Shown: positions 1 through 8,320, counted from the stretch's first letter. The stretch: DNA of 64,000 nucleotides from CATOSD01 sp965203135 (GCA_965203135.1 CBDBBO010000001.1:1612001-1676000); one strand, 5' to 3'. The notes: generated from the sequence alone by a model not told the origin. Numbers and translations: made by a program.

Positions 1-687
1 AACGGCGGCGGTTACGCTGAGTACGTGTGCGCGCCCGCGGCGAACGCGCTTGCGCTGCCCGAGTCGGTGAACTACGCGCAGGCGGCGGCGCTCCCCACGG
101 TGTTCTTGCCGTGCTGGACGATACTGATGCGTCGCGCGTCGCTGAAGTCGTGGGAGACGGCACTCATACTGTCCGCGTCCAGCGGCGTCGGCACTGCGGG
201 CATACAGGTCGCTAAGAACGTCATCGGGGCCAGCGTCATCACCACGACCAGCAGCGACGAGAAGGCGCGTATGGCTAAGGATCTGGGCGCCGACGAGGTT
301 ATCAACTACACCAGCGAGGACATAGCCGAGCGTGTGAAGGAGATAACCGGCGGGCGCGGCGTGGACGTGGTGCTCGACCACGTTGGCGCGGACTTCTGGC
401 CGGCGGCAACGGCATCGCTCGCCAGGGGCGGCCGCTACGGCATCTGCGGCGTGACGACGGGGTACCGCGCCGAGCTGCAGATGGGCGCGATGTTCCTGAA
501 CTACCACACGGTCTTCGGCGTGTTCATGGGACGCAAGGAGGACCTGCGGCTCATCCTCGACAGGGCGGCGCGCGGCGTCATCCGAAGCGTGATCCACCAG
601 GAGTACCCGCTCGAGGAGGCGGCCCAGGCCCACCGCGACATGGAGGGCCTGAACTTCTTCGGCAAGCTCGTCCTCACGGTGGGGTAG
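1..687 (+). CDS. Zinc-type alcohol dehydrogenase / NADPH:quinone oxidoreductase, 5' end cut by the window
   Basis: The reading frame is open from base 1 (NGGGYAEYV...), so the N-terminal GroES-like catalytic half is mostly outside the window; about 228 residues are visible. The rest is a Rossmann NAD(P)-binding half of the medium-chain dehydrogenase family: SASSGVGTAGIQVAK is the nucleotide-binding loop, followed by a strand with TTTSSDEK and LGADEVINY, and later GRGVDVVLDHVGADFW, which is typical of quinone reductase-like members. It likely reduces or oxidises a small carbonyl or enoyl substrate with NAD(P)H; the substrate cannot be named. The C-terminal end (LEEAAQAHRDMEGLNFFGKLVLTV) is complete. 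Confidence 0.85.
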   Translation, partial: NGGGYAEYVCAPAANALALPESVNYAQAAALPTVFLPCWTILMRRASLKSWETALILSASSGVGTAGIQVAKNVIGASVITTTSSDEKARMAKDLGADEVINYTSEDIAERVKEITGGRGVDVVLDHVGADFWPAATASLARGGRYGICGVTTGYRAELQMGAMFLNYHTVFGVFMGRKEDLRLILDRAARGVIRSVIHQEYPLEEAAQAHRDMEGLNFFGKLVLTVG

Positions 688-704
688 AGGCAACTCTTGT
701 GGCT

Positions 705-764
705 GCCCGCGCCATCTGCGGCCCCACCCGTCCTTGAGCAGGCAAGGCCGCAGATGGCGCGGGC
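705..764. repeat. Perfect 19-bp inverted repeat (long hairpin)
   Basis: Bases 705-723 and 746-764 are exact reverse complements (arm starts GCCCGCGCCATCTGCGGCC) with a 22-nt loop. It lies 18 nt after the stop of the dehydrogenase. There is no T-run after either arm, so it is not a textbook intrinsic terminator; it may be a transcript-stabilising hairpin or a small mobile-element remnant. Confidence 0.8.
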
Positions 765-773
765 CAAAAATAG

Positions 774-1063
774 ACGCCCCCCGGCAGACGGAGGACGTCG
801 GGCCAGAGATGCTATCTCTGGGGGAGTGCATCTATTCTAGCAAAGCCCGTCATTATGGTGGAAGCGAAGAAGTTGGGAGAGAACCTGCAAAACGCGGTGT
901 CCAAGGGCGCGATTTCTCTTGGGGGCAGGGAGCGAGCCACTTCGCCGTGACCGACGGGCAGCGATGGGAACTCTACGCTATCCTCAGCGGGCGTCGGCGT
1001 CAGACGCGTCGCCACCGGAAGCAAGATGGCCCTACGCCTTGCTGGTGTGGGAGGCTGGTGTGA
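774..1063 (+). pseudogene. Remnant of a type I restriction enzyme R N-terminal (HSDR_N) domain, frameshifted
   Basis: One frame reads SILAKPVIMVEAKKLGENLQ followed by NAVSKGAISLGG, then stops. The next frame continues with HFAVTDGQRWELY and runs to a stop at 1061-1063. Joined, these two pieces reproduce the core of the HSDR_N nuclease domain (VEAKKLG and AVTDGQRWE are hallmark strings of that family). The switch lies between about 905 and 945. Both ends of the domain are missing and no start is visible, so this is a decayed gene. Its final TGA overlaps the GTG proposed as start of the next gene. A sequencing indel could explain the frameshift but not the missing ends. Confidence 0.6.
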
Positions 1064-2079
1064 CCACGAGATATGCTGACTACATCGTACTGAAAGAAGT
1101 TGAGCCGGAACCTGGCGGGCTAACTGCCTGGGCCCACGAGGCGGGCGTCATCATGGTCGACGGCAAGATAAGGGACGTCTTCGAGGGAGGTAGACGTAGC
1201 ATTCCTTTCTGGCCGCTGACCAGAGGCGGGGTACGGACATTCATCGCTTACATGTCGCCGTTCGACCTGGATTACTGGCTGAAGGATCCACGGGACGACT
1301 CTGAACCGGACTACGGTATCCCTCTGGACAGCCTGTTTTTCACATCCGACGCAGAGCCAGTCACAGGCCGCCTAAACATTACCTTCTCGGTAATGACCGG
1401 ATTGACCGACCTTTTGCTGCGACTACTGGGTCCCCGCAAGGTCATCACAAAGGCTGATGTGGCCTATACGCTCAAGAACGAAGTACAGGCCAAGTTGGCG
1501 GGATTGGGCCTGCACAGATATACGGCCGTCGAATTGCGGGACGACCATGACCTCCGCAGTTCAATCCTTACTTCGCTCAAAGGGGAGCTTGACCTTGTGC
1601 TGTCCAGCTATGGTTTAGAGCTGGACAAGTTCTTCATCGACTGGGGATTGACGGTTGAACAGAGAGAGCACATCAAGCGGCAACGACACGACAGCAGCGT
1701 TCAAGATGCATTGCGGGAGAAAGAACTGAAAGACGCAAGGGGCCTTGGAGTGAGTCAAGCGAGCCCGCCCCAGCGCCGTCCTACAGTTACGGCCGCTTCT
1801 CCCCCCGAACACATTGCCTCAGACAACCGCAGCCGGCTACCGCCAGAGCCTACAACGGCAATAGGTTACTGGGTCTATGTGGACGATCCGACAAACAGAG
1901 CCAGAATACACCAGGGAACGTGTAGATTCTGCAATGGCGGAAAAGGACTCCGGGGAAACCGACGGTCGGATAACAGGTGGCTTGGACCATTTGAGAACGA
2001 GGGTGAAGCGGTTGAAGTGGCTCTGAGTACGGGACGGTCAGACGTTAGGGGATGTGGAGTGTGCCTACGTAGCCTGTGA
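1060..2079 (+). CDS. SPFH/band 7-like protein with C-terminal zinc-ribbon-like domain
   Basis: About 339 residues from a GTG at 1060 preceded by GGGAGG; the frame is open further upstream, but that stretch overlaps the HSDR_N remnant. Residues 1-210 resemble the SPFH domain of the YdjI/virion-core type: a VIMVDGKIRDVFEGGRR strand, a TSDAEPVTGRLNITFSV segment, LLGPRKVITKADV, and a final SYGLELDKFFIDWG strand. A linker leads to a C-terminal domain with CRFCNGGKG, WLGPFENEGEAVEVA and GCGVCL; the paired CxxC motifs could bind zinc. SPFH proteins usually scaffold complexes or are phage-derived; the role here is not known. Confidence 0.6.
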   Translation: MTTRYADYIVLKEVEPEPGGLTAWAHEAGVIMVDGKIRDVFEGGRRSIPFWPLTRGGVRTFIAYMSPFDLDYWLKDPRDDSEPDYGIPLDSLFFTSDAEPVTGRLNITFSVMTGLTDLLLRLLGPRKVITKADVAYTLKNEVQAKLAGLGLHRYTAVELRDDHDLRSSILTSLKGELDLVLSSYGLELDKFFIDWGLTVEQREHIKRQRHDSSVQDALREKELKDARGLGVSQASPPQRRPTVTAASPPEHIASDNRSRLPPEPTTAIGYWVYVDDPTNRARIHQGTCRFCNGGKGLRGNRRSDNRWLGPFENEGEAVEVALSTGRSDVRGCGVCLRSL

Positions 2080-2145
2080 GCTCTTCTACACGGCATTCTT
2101 CACGCGCCTCTATACTCGGGTCCCCTCTTTCAGTCAATTCACGGT

Positions 2146-2176
2146 TTGATACGCGGTAATTCGTGTGTTGTACAAT
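2146..2176 (+). promoter_or_regulatory. Possible sigma70-type promoter before the 2244 gene
   Basis: TTGATA (2146-2151) and TACAAT (2171-2176) are separated by 19 nt, slightly long, about 68 nt upstream of the ATG at 2244. The surrounding 2080-2243 stretch is AT-richer than the flanking genes and holds no other gene. Confidence 0.4.
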
Positions 2177-2243
2177 ACGTCCTCCGGATTCACGATTGGG
2201 GAGCCGACGGTTAGTGCGAGGATTTTGATGGGAGCGGTCCACA

Positions 2244-2639
2244 ATGGCCATACAACGAGAAGCCACCGTAGAGGAGTACACGGCGCAGGCGCTGAAGTTC
2301 CTAGACCAGTCGGATGCGGAGTTCGCGGCGGGTGACACGCGCCAGGGGGCGGAGAAGCTGTACGGCGCGGCGTGCCAGATCGTGATCGCCGCCGCCAAGC
2401 AGCGCGGCTGGGGGTACAACTCCCACCGCGACAACAAGAACGCTACGGTGCGGCTGGCGGACGAGTATGGTGATCCGTTCCTGCAAGGGGGATTTGTCGC
2501 TGCCGAGAAGTTTCATCGTCACTCCCGCTACGGCAACCTGGAGGACTACGAGATTGACGCGGACCGTCCGGCGGCGCGGCTGTACGTGCGGCGCATGGTG
2601 GACCTCGTCGAGGCATACGCAACAACCGAAGGCGCGTGA
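2244..2639 (+). CDS. PaREP1/HEPN-like small protein
   Basis: 131 residues, wholly helical in appearance: TVEEYTAQALKFLDQSDAEF, then GDTRQGAEKLYGAACQIVIA and a C-terminal helix ending LYVRRMVDLVEAYATTEGA. The pattern of an N-terminal helix, a DxxQxxEKxWGA-type second helix and a conserved GWxYNSH segment is that of the PaREP1 family of HEPN-like proteins. Function in this family is mostly unknown; some HEPN proteins are RNases or toxins. GGGAG lies upstream of the ATG. It is a distant paralogue of the genes at 4097 and 4510. Confidence 0.7.
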   Translation: MAIQREATVEEYTAQALKFLDQSDAEFAAGDTRQGAEKLYGAACQIVIAAAKQRGWGYNSHRDNKNATVRLADEYGDPFLQGGFVAAEKFHRHSRYGNLEDYEIDADRPAARLYVRRMVDLVEAYATTEGA

Positions 2640-2690
2640 ACCCTCGCCCAATAGCCGTAATTGCCGCAAACCCCTGTCCCAGAGCTTCCC

Positions 2691-3150
2691 AATCGCGTAA
2701 CTCCAGCGCCACCCCTCGCCCAACTCCACCCCATTCGCGCCCACGTACCCCGAAAAAACCGTCACTTTCCCGCGCCACCCGTTCCCATCCGTGCCCCACC
2801 CATTCTCACCCACGTCCCACCAGTTCTCATTCGTGCGCCATTTCTCCCCACAAATTCGGCCTGCCCCGACAATTTCGCCGGCCTTCTTGATTCTATAGCA
2901 CGCACGTGCTATATTCTACTCAGAGCGTATCCGATAAATCCCTCCCCCCACAGGGGGAAGAGCCTGCCCTGAGCGTAGCCGAAGGGATGGGTGTGACGGC
3001 CCACGACCACCCTCGCGCTCCTGCTACATTCTGCGCCACGCCTGCGCCGAATCTAACGCCGGTGTACCGCGAATGAACACCAAGAGGACGGGCCGCCCAG
3101 CTACGAATTGGGCAGGATGTAGCAGAACTGAGCAGATTTTTTCGGAGAGC
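2691..3150 (+). repeat. 460-bp intergenic repeat, copy A
   Basis: Fills most of the 660-bp gap between the PaREP1-like gene and the enoyl-CoA hydratase. Its outer parts (2691-2919 and about 3076-3150) are close reverse complements of 20911-21139 and 20678-20747. The centre differs and carries a short GAGCCTGCCCTGAGC extragenic repeat (about 2969-2983). A near-palindrome, AGCACGCACGTGCT, lies at about 2897-2910. No gene is supported here. Confidence 0.85.
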
Positions 3151-3299
3151 CACACCCAAAGGCCCTGTCCGCTGAGGCCCCAAGTTTGACGCGCTTTTGG
3201 GCGCGGAGTATCATAGCCGCAAACCGGGCGCGGGCCGCTATCGCTGACTGACCCGCTCCATGCATCGTGAAATGGCAACGTCCAGAAGGGAGGAACGTC

Positions 3300-4082
3300 T
3301 TGGCAAACACCGTACTTTTCGAGGTGCGCGATAGGGTAGCGTACCTGACGCTCAATCGCCCCGAGAAGCTGAACGCGATCAACAACGAGATGATCGGCGA
3401 CCTGTTCGACACCTTCAACGAGGTGAAGACCAACCCCGACATCTGGGCCGCGGTGGTCACCGGCTCCGGTAGGGCCTTCTCCACGGGCCACGACCTGGTC
3501 ATGGGCCGAGCCGAGCGCGAGGAGTCGTCCTCCGAGAGGCCGCGCGGCAACACCGACAACCTGTACCTGTTCATCAGCCAGGTTTACAAGCCCATCATCG
3601 CCGCCATCAACGGGTACGCGCTGGCGCAGGGCGGTGGCATCGCGCTGCTGAGCGACATCCGCATCGCGTCGGACAGGGCGCAGTTCGGTTGGCCGCAGGT
3701 GAAGCGCGGCATCGCCTCCATGAGCGGCCCGACCATCCTGGCCCACTACGTGCCGCTGGGGTCGGCGTTCAAGTTCCTGTTCACCGGCGAGTTCTGCGAC
3801 GCCGCCGAGGCGCACCGCATCGGCCTGGTGCAGGAAGTGGTCCCCCACGAGCAGGTGCTGGACCGCGCCGAGGAGATGGTGCGGGGCATCGTCGAGAACT
3901 GCGCGCCTCTGGCCGTCCGCGCCATCAAGGAAGCCGCCATCACCGGCCGCTCCTTCCCCAACTTCGAGGAGCGCATGAAGAACGCCTCGAAGGTCAACTC
4001 GGGCATGGCAGGCAGCGAGGACCAGCGAGAGGGTCTGGCCGCCTTCGCGGAGAAGCGCAAGCCCAACTTCAAGGGCCGCTAG
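3300..4082 (+). CDS. Enoyl-CoA hydratase/isomerase family protein
   Basis: 260 residues from TTG at 3300, chosen because AAGGGAGG lies 6 nt upstream and the N-terminus (MANTVLFEVRDRVAYLTLNR) then matches the family. Crotonase fold: LTLNRPEKLNAIN, the oxyanion-hole region GRAFSTGHDL and NGYALAQGGGIALLSDIRIA. The two glutamates used by classical enoyl-CoA hydratase appear to be replaced (GGGIAL and WPQVKRGI where GGGCE and PEI are usual), so the reaction may be an isomerase, hydrolase or ligase type rather than hydration. The CoA-transferases and SDR downstream suggest a CoA-thioester pathway. Confidence 0.85.
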   Translation: MANTVLFEVRDRVAYLTLNRPEKLNAINNEMIGDLFDTFNEVKTNPDIWAAVVTGSGRAFSTGHDLVMGRAEREESSSERPRGNTDNLYLFISQVYKPIIAAINGYALAQGGGIALLSDIRIASDRAQFGWPQVKRGIASMSGPTILAHYVPLGSAFKFLFTGEFCDAAEAHRIGLVQEVVPHEQVLDRAEEMVRGIVENCAPLAVRAIKEAAITGRSFPNFEERMKNASKVNSGMAGSEDQREGLAAFAEKRKPNFKGR

Positions 4083-4096
4083 CCCGAGAGCGCGTC

Positions 4097-4477
4097 TTGG
4101 CTACAACCGACCAGCACACAGGAACTAGCGAGCGCCTCCTGGCGCAGGCCGAGGCCACATTTGAGGCTGGCGACCTGCGCCAGGCATCGGAAAAGGCGTG
4201 GTGGGCGGTTGCAGGTTACATCGGAACCGTGGCGGAGGAGAACGGGTGGGAACACAACGCCCTTTCGTTCGGGTACATCCGTCAGAACGCCAAAAGGCTG
4301 TTTGGCCTAACGGGGGACAGAGTCGCAAACCTGGACAAGTTCACCTGCGTCGAGCGGCTGTACATGAACTACTTCGAGAATGATCTGGAGAGTCAGACCG
4401 TTAGCCGATACATCGGTTGCGCGCGTGACGTGCTGGAAACCCTTAAGCGTGTTGCGCCATTGAGCGTAGGTGACTAA
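4097..4477 (+). CDS. PaREP1/HEPN-like protein
   Basis: 126 residues from TTG at 4097, 14 nt after the hydratase stop. Contains SERLLAQAEATFEAGDLRQA followed by SEKAWWAVAGYIGTVAEENG, the PaREP1 signature of two helices with a conserved ASEKAWxAV core and a Gly-Trp-x-His turn (NGWEHN). The C-terminal helices hold ERLYMNYFEN and ARDVLETLKRVAP. It is a clear paralogue of the next gene. Biochemical role unknown; HEPN-superfamily membership is an inference from the family. Confidence 0.75.
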   Translation: MATTDQHTGTSERLLAQAEATFEAGDLRQASEKAWWAVAGYIGTVAEENGWEHNALSFGYIRQNAKRLFGLTGDRVANLDKFTCVERLYMNYFENDLESQTVSRYIGCARDVLETLKRVAPLSVGD

Positions 4478-4509
4478 ACTCCAGCATCGTTCGGCGGCAT
4501 AGACGCACT

Positions 4510-4923
4510 ATGGCTACCGCTGCACGGCACGCGGAAGTGAGCGTTCTGTTCCTGCGACAGGCCGAGGCCGAGTTCATGGCAAGAGACTTGCTCCAGGCGT
4601 CGGAGAAGGCGTGGGGTGCTGTAGCACGTTACGTTAAGGCCGTTGCGGAGTTGAATGGATGGGACCACTACTCCCACTCGCACATCCGCCGCAACGCGAA
4701 CAGGCTGTTCCGTCTGGCCGACGATCAGGCCGCACTCGAGGACAAGTTCAATCACGCCGAGAGGCTGCACATAAACTTCTACGAGAGCGACCTCGACCAC
4801 ACAGACGTGCGGCGTTACATGGACGACGCGCGCGACCTGATCGAGGAGTTGAAGCAGGTCGCACCTGTGTCTTCCGTGGAGAATAGGTGCCATCCCGTGG
4901 TGAGTCTGCCCACTTCCACATAG
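4510..4923 (+). CDS. PaREP1/HEPN-like protein, tandem paralogue
   Basis: 137 residues; shares with the 4097 product the blocks AEAEFMARDLLQASEKAWGA, ELNGWDHYSHSHIRRNANRL and AERLHINFYESDL. The two genes are 32 nt apart in the same direction and probably arose by tandem duplication. The last 15 or so residues after KQVAPVSS look unstructured. No partner antitoxin-type gene (MNT or ribbon-helix-helix) is adjacent, so a toxin role is not supported. Confidence 0.75.
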   Translation: MATAARHAEVSVLFLRQAEAEFMARDLLQASEKAWGAVARYVKAVAELNGWDHYSHSHIRRNANRLFRLADDQAALEDKFNHAERLHINFYESDLDHTDVRRYMDDARDLIEELKQVAPVSSVENRCHPVVSLPTST

Positions 4924-4953
4924 GGATGGGAAACGCCCGAATCGAGGTGAGCT

Positions 4954-6153
4954 ATGACCCACGCCCTGGAAGGCTACCTGGTCGTCGACCTCACACAGCG
5001 AGTCGCCGGGCCGTACTGCACCAAGCTGATGGCCCTGCAGGGTGCCGAGGTCGTCAAGATCGAGCCGCCGGGCACGGGCGACGCCATGCGCGCTATGGGT
5101 CCGTTCGCGGGCGACGACCCAAACCCCGAAAAGGGCGTCCCGTTCCTTTACCTGAACACGGGCAAAAAGAGCGTGACACTCGACGTGGAGCAGCACAGCT
5201 CCCGCGGGCTGCTGCTGGAGCTCGCTAGGCGCGCCGACATCTTGGTCGAGGACTACCCGCCCGGCTACCTGGCCTCGCTGGGACTCGGTCCTGACACGCT
5301 GCTGGAGGCCAACCCGCAGCTGGTTGTCAGCTCGATAACCCATTTTGGGCAGGACGGCCCTTACAGCGCGTTCAAGGGCGAGGAGATCGTAGACCAGGCC
5401 GTAAGCGGCCACGTGAGCATCACCGGAGAGCCGGACCGCGAGCCGATCAAGATGGGCGGGAACCTGGCGCAGTACGTCGGAGGGCAGGCCGCGTTCGCGT
5501 CCGCGCTCATCGCGCTTTACCACGCCGCGCTGACCGGCGAGGGCCAGCACGTCGACAACTCCATCGCCGAGGCCAACGTCGACCTGCTGGATAGCTGGGG
5601 CATCAACAGCCTGTTCGGCGAGGTGCCCAAGCGGTTGGGCAACGCCGCGCCGGAGGCGGTGCTGCGGGGACGGGGTGGTCTGTACGAGACGGCGGACGGC
5701 TACATCGCGCTGGGGCAGGTCCCCGGCGGGTGGGACGCGTTCGTGGACATGATAGGGGCCGAGGAACTGCGCGATCCGAAGTATGCCGACCCCCGCTCGC
5801 GCTCCGAACACCGTGAAGAGCTGGAAGCCATAGTGGCCCCGTGGGTGCGGGAGAACAGCAAGCTGGACATCTACAACGCGTCGCAGCGGCGGCGCAACGC
5901 CATCGGTTACGTCGCCACGCCGCACGATATGCTCACTTCTCCGCAGCTAGAGCATCGCCGATTCTTCCAGGAGATCGACCATCCCGCGGCGGGGAGCGCC
6001 AGGTATCCCGGACCGCCCTATCGCCTGACGGCAAGCGGCGAGACGCTCAGCCGCGCGCCGCTGTTGGGCGAGCACAACGCGGAGATATTCTGCGACCTGC
6101 TGGGCCTGGAGCGCACGGAGTTGGTGCGGCTGCGGCAGTTGGGTGTGATATAG
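4954..6153 (+). CDS. CaiB/BaiF class III CoA-transferase
   Basis: 399 residues, the normal length. Starts with LEGYLVVDLTQRVAGPYCTK, contains GAEVVKIEPPGTGDAMR, LNTGKKSVTLDV and the GEGQHVDNSIAEANVDLL segment. In formyl-CoA transferase the aspartyl nucleophile falls in this segment; here the aligned residue seems to be Glu (AEANV). Such enzymes move CoA between carboxylic acids. It heads a co-directional run with the second CoA-transferase and the SDR, suggesting activation of an organic acid for catabolism. Substrate unknown. Confidence 0.9.
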   Translation: MTHALEGYLVVDLTQRVAGPYCTKLMALQGAEVVKIEPPGTGDAMRAMGPFAGDDPNPEKGVPFLYLNTGKKSVTLDVEQHSSRGLLLELARRADILVEDYPPGYLASLGLGPDTLLEANPQLVVSSITHFGQDGPYSAFKGEEIVDQAVSGHVSITGEPDREPIKMGGNLAQYVGGQAAFASALIALYHAALTGEGQHVDNSIAEANVDLLDSWGINSLFGEVPKRLGNAAPEAVLRGRGGLYETADGYIALGQVPGGWDAFVDMIGAEELRDPKYADPRSRSEHREELEAIVAPWVRENSKLDIYNASQRRRNAIGYVATPHDMLTSPQLEHRRFFQEIDHPAAGSARYPGPPYRLTASGETLSRAPLLGEHNAEIFCDLLGLERTELVRLRQLGVI

Positions 6154-6200
6154 CCGTCTTGGGCTAATCACTGCAAGTAGAAACCGGGAGCATATACAAA

Positions 6201-7496
6201 ATGCCGCGAATGCCGCTTGAGGGATTGCGAGTGCTGGACGTTACGCAGATTCGCGCCGGGCCTAAGGCCGCGCGTTGGCTCGCCGACGCCGGTGCGGAGG
6301 TGATCAAGGTCGAGTCGGTGACGCGTCCCGACGGTCGCCTCCGGGGCGCCGCGGCGATCGTGGTCGCGGGCATGGCCGCCACCAGCGCCGGCGCGACGTA
6401 CAATCGCCCTATCCCGGAGGCCGCCCAGCGCGAGACCAACCGCTCCGGGTTCGACGTGTTGCACCGCAACAAGATGGGGCTGTCCGTCAACCTGCGCAGC
6501 GAGGAGGGCGTCGCCATCTTCCGGGCGCTCGCCGCCGTAAGTGACGTGGTGCTGGACAACTTCAGCCAGGGCGTGATGGACCGCTTGGGCCTGGGGTACG
6601 ACGACCTGCGGAAGGTCAACCCGGCCATCATCGTGCTGTCGATGCCAGCGTTCGGCTCCGACGGGCCGGACAAGAGCTACATAGGCTTCGGCTGGGCTCA
6701 GGAGCACCTGAGCGGCGTGACGTCGATGACAGGATACGAGGGCGGCCCGCCGTTGCGTACCGGCACGGTCACGCCGGACCCGCTGAACGGCGTCCACGCG
6801 GCGGGCGCGATCATGGCCGCGCTGCTGCACCGCGCGCGCACGGGCGAGGGCCAATACGTGGAGCTCTCCCACTGGGAGTCGATGATTTCGTTGGTGGGCG
6901 ACTGGCTGATGGAGTATTCGTACAACGGCACCGTCGCCAAGCGCCTTGGCAATCGGCACCCGGCGTGGGCGCCGCAGGGCTGCTATCCGTCCGAGGGCGA
7001 GGATCGCTGGATCGCGCTGACGGTCACGTGCGACGAGGAGTGGACGGCGCTGTGCGAGGCCATGGGCAGGCCGGAGTTGGCGAACGATCCGCGGTTCGCG
7101 AGCGTGCTGGAGCGTCGCGCGAACCACGACGCGCTGGACGAGATAATCGGCGAGTGGACGCGGGGACGCTCGAACGTCGAGGCCATGGAGGCGCTGCAGC
7201 GCGTGGGTGTGCGAAGCGGCGCGGTGCTGGACAACAAAGAAGCAATGACGAACCCCCACGCGGAGGCGCGCGGCACGCTTCCCCGTATCACTCATCCGGA
7301 CGGCGTGAGCCACCCGTACATCAACTCGCCGTGGCAGTTCTCGCGCACGCCCCAGGGCGTGCGGACGGCCGCGCCCATACTGGGCGAGCACAACGAGTAC
7401 CTGCTCGGTGAGGTGCTGGGCATACCGGAGGACGAGCGCCGGCGGCTGGAGTCGAGCCAGGTGACGGCAACGTTCCTGACGCCCCCGGCGGAGTAG
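6201..7496 (+). CDS. CaiB/BaiF class III CoA-transferase, second copy
   Basis: 431 residues. LEGLRVLDVTQIRAGPKAAR at the start, GAEVIKVESVTRPDGR, then HRNKMGLSVNLRSEEG and DVVLDNFSQGVMDRLGLGYD, and the GEGQYVELSHWESM segment (Glu at the usual nucleophile position, as in many SLxE-type members). Weakly similar to the upstream transferase, so not a recent duplicate; the two may form a heteromeric pair or act on different acids. It starts 47 nt after the first gene, and the SDR follows after 21 nt. Confidence 0.9.
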   Translation: MPRMPLEGLRVLDVTQIRAGPKAARWLADAGAEVIKVESVTRPDGRLRGAAAIVVAGMAATSAGATYNRPIPEAAQRETNRSGFDVLHRNKMGLSVNLRSEEGVAIFRALAAVSDVVLDNFSQGVMDRLGLGYDDLRKVNPAIIVLSMPAFGSDGPDKSYIGFGWAQEHLSGVTSMTGYEGGPPLRTGTVTPDPLNGVHAAGAIMAALLHRARTGEGQYVELSHWESMISLVGDWLMEYSYNGTVAKRLGNRHPAWAPQGCYPSEGEDRWIALTVTCDEEWTALCEAMGRPELANDPRFASVLERRANHDALDEIIGEWTRGRSNVEAMEALQRVGVRSGAVLDNKEAMTNPHAEARGTLPRITHPDGVSHPYINSPWQFSRTPQGVRTAAPILGEHNEYLLGEVLGIPEDERRRLESSQVTATFLTPPAE

Positions 7497-7517
7497 GTTC
7501 AGAGAGGTGACACCCCA

Positions 7518-8270
7518 ATGAAACTGGAAGGGAAGACGGCGCTTGTGACCGGCTCCGGTCGCAACATTGGGCGGGCTACTATACTCGCGATGGCGGCGGA
7601 GGGCGCGAACGTGGTGGTGAACGCGCGCACCAACCAGGCTGAGGCGGACGCCGTGGCGGATGAAGCCCGCGCGCTGGGCGTGGGCGCGATCAGCGTGCTG
7701 GCGGACGTGGCGGACCGGGCGCAGGTGGACGCGATGGTGGCACGGGGTCTGGACGAGTTCGGGCGCATCGACGTGCTGGTGAGCAACGCGGCCATACGGC
7801 CGCACAAGCCGTTCCTGGAGGTCACCTACGAGGACTGGCGGCGCGTGGTGGGCGTGGTGCTGGAGGGCGCGTTCTTCTGCGCGCAGGCGGTGCTGCCGTC
7901 GATGTTGGAGAACGGCGGCGGACGCATCATCTTCATCAGCGGGGATGGCGCGTTCGCAGGGTCCGCGACGCGCGCCCACGTGTCGGCGCCAAAGATGGGA
8001 CTCTCGGGGCTGGCGCGCGGTCTGGCGTCCGAGTTCGCGGGACAGGGCATCACGGTGAACGTGGTGTCACCGGGCGCGATCGACACGACGCGGGACCTGT
8101 CCTGGTACCCCGCGGGCGCGAACCCCAGCGCCGGGGCAAGCCGCATCCCGGTGCAGCGGCTCGGCAAGCCCGAGGAGATCGCCGCGACGTGCCTGTTCAT
8201 CGCATCCGAGGAGGGCGGTTTCATCACCGGCCAGACCATCCACGTGAACGGTGGCGCGGCGTATTTTTAG
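7518..8270 (+). CDS. Short-chain dehydrogenase/reductase, catalytic Tyr apparently lost
   Basis: 250 residues with the cofactor motif TGSGRNIGRA, NNA-type motif (VSNAAI) and a C-terminal GGFITGQTIHVNGG, all standard for classical SDRs. The active-site YxxxK is unusual: the region reads AHVSAPKMGLSG, keeping the Lys but with no Tyr four residues before it; the Ser is in FISGDGAF. The protein is otherwise intact, so it may be a binding protein or use a different mechanism. SD-like GAGAGGTGA precedes the ATG. Confidence 0.85.
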   Translation: MKLEGKTALVTGSGRNIGRATILAMAAEGANVVVNARTNQAEADAVADEARALGVGAISVLADVADRAQVDAMVARGLDEFGRIDVLVSNAAIRPHKPFLEVTYEDWRRVVGVVLEGAFFCAQAVLPSMLENGGGRIIFISGDGAFAGSATRAHVSAPKMGLSGLARGLASEFAGQGITVNVVSPGAIDTTRDLSWYPAGANPSAGASRIPVQRLGKPEEIAATCLFIASEEGGFITGQTIHVNGGAAYF

Positions 8271-8320
8271 GGAGCAGTCCTCGGATTCGCTGTTGGAAAG
8301 GGCGTTGAGGGATATACACT

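Noticed and set aside
2301..2813. 170-aa minus-strand frame partly in repeat copy A
   Set aside because: Its first half is in the repeat and second half antisense to the PaREP1-like gene. Copy B keeps the peptide by DNA similarity, but no start or ribosome site is convincing.
4474..7979. Long open frames on the minus strand (4474-5925, 6168-7979)
   Set aside because: Arg/His/Val-rich translations with no family features, exactly antisense to well-supported CoA-transferase and SDR genes; a product of high GC at third positions.
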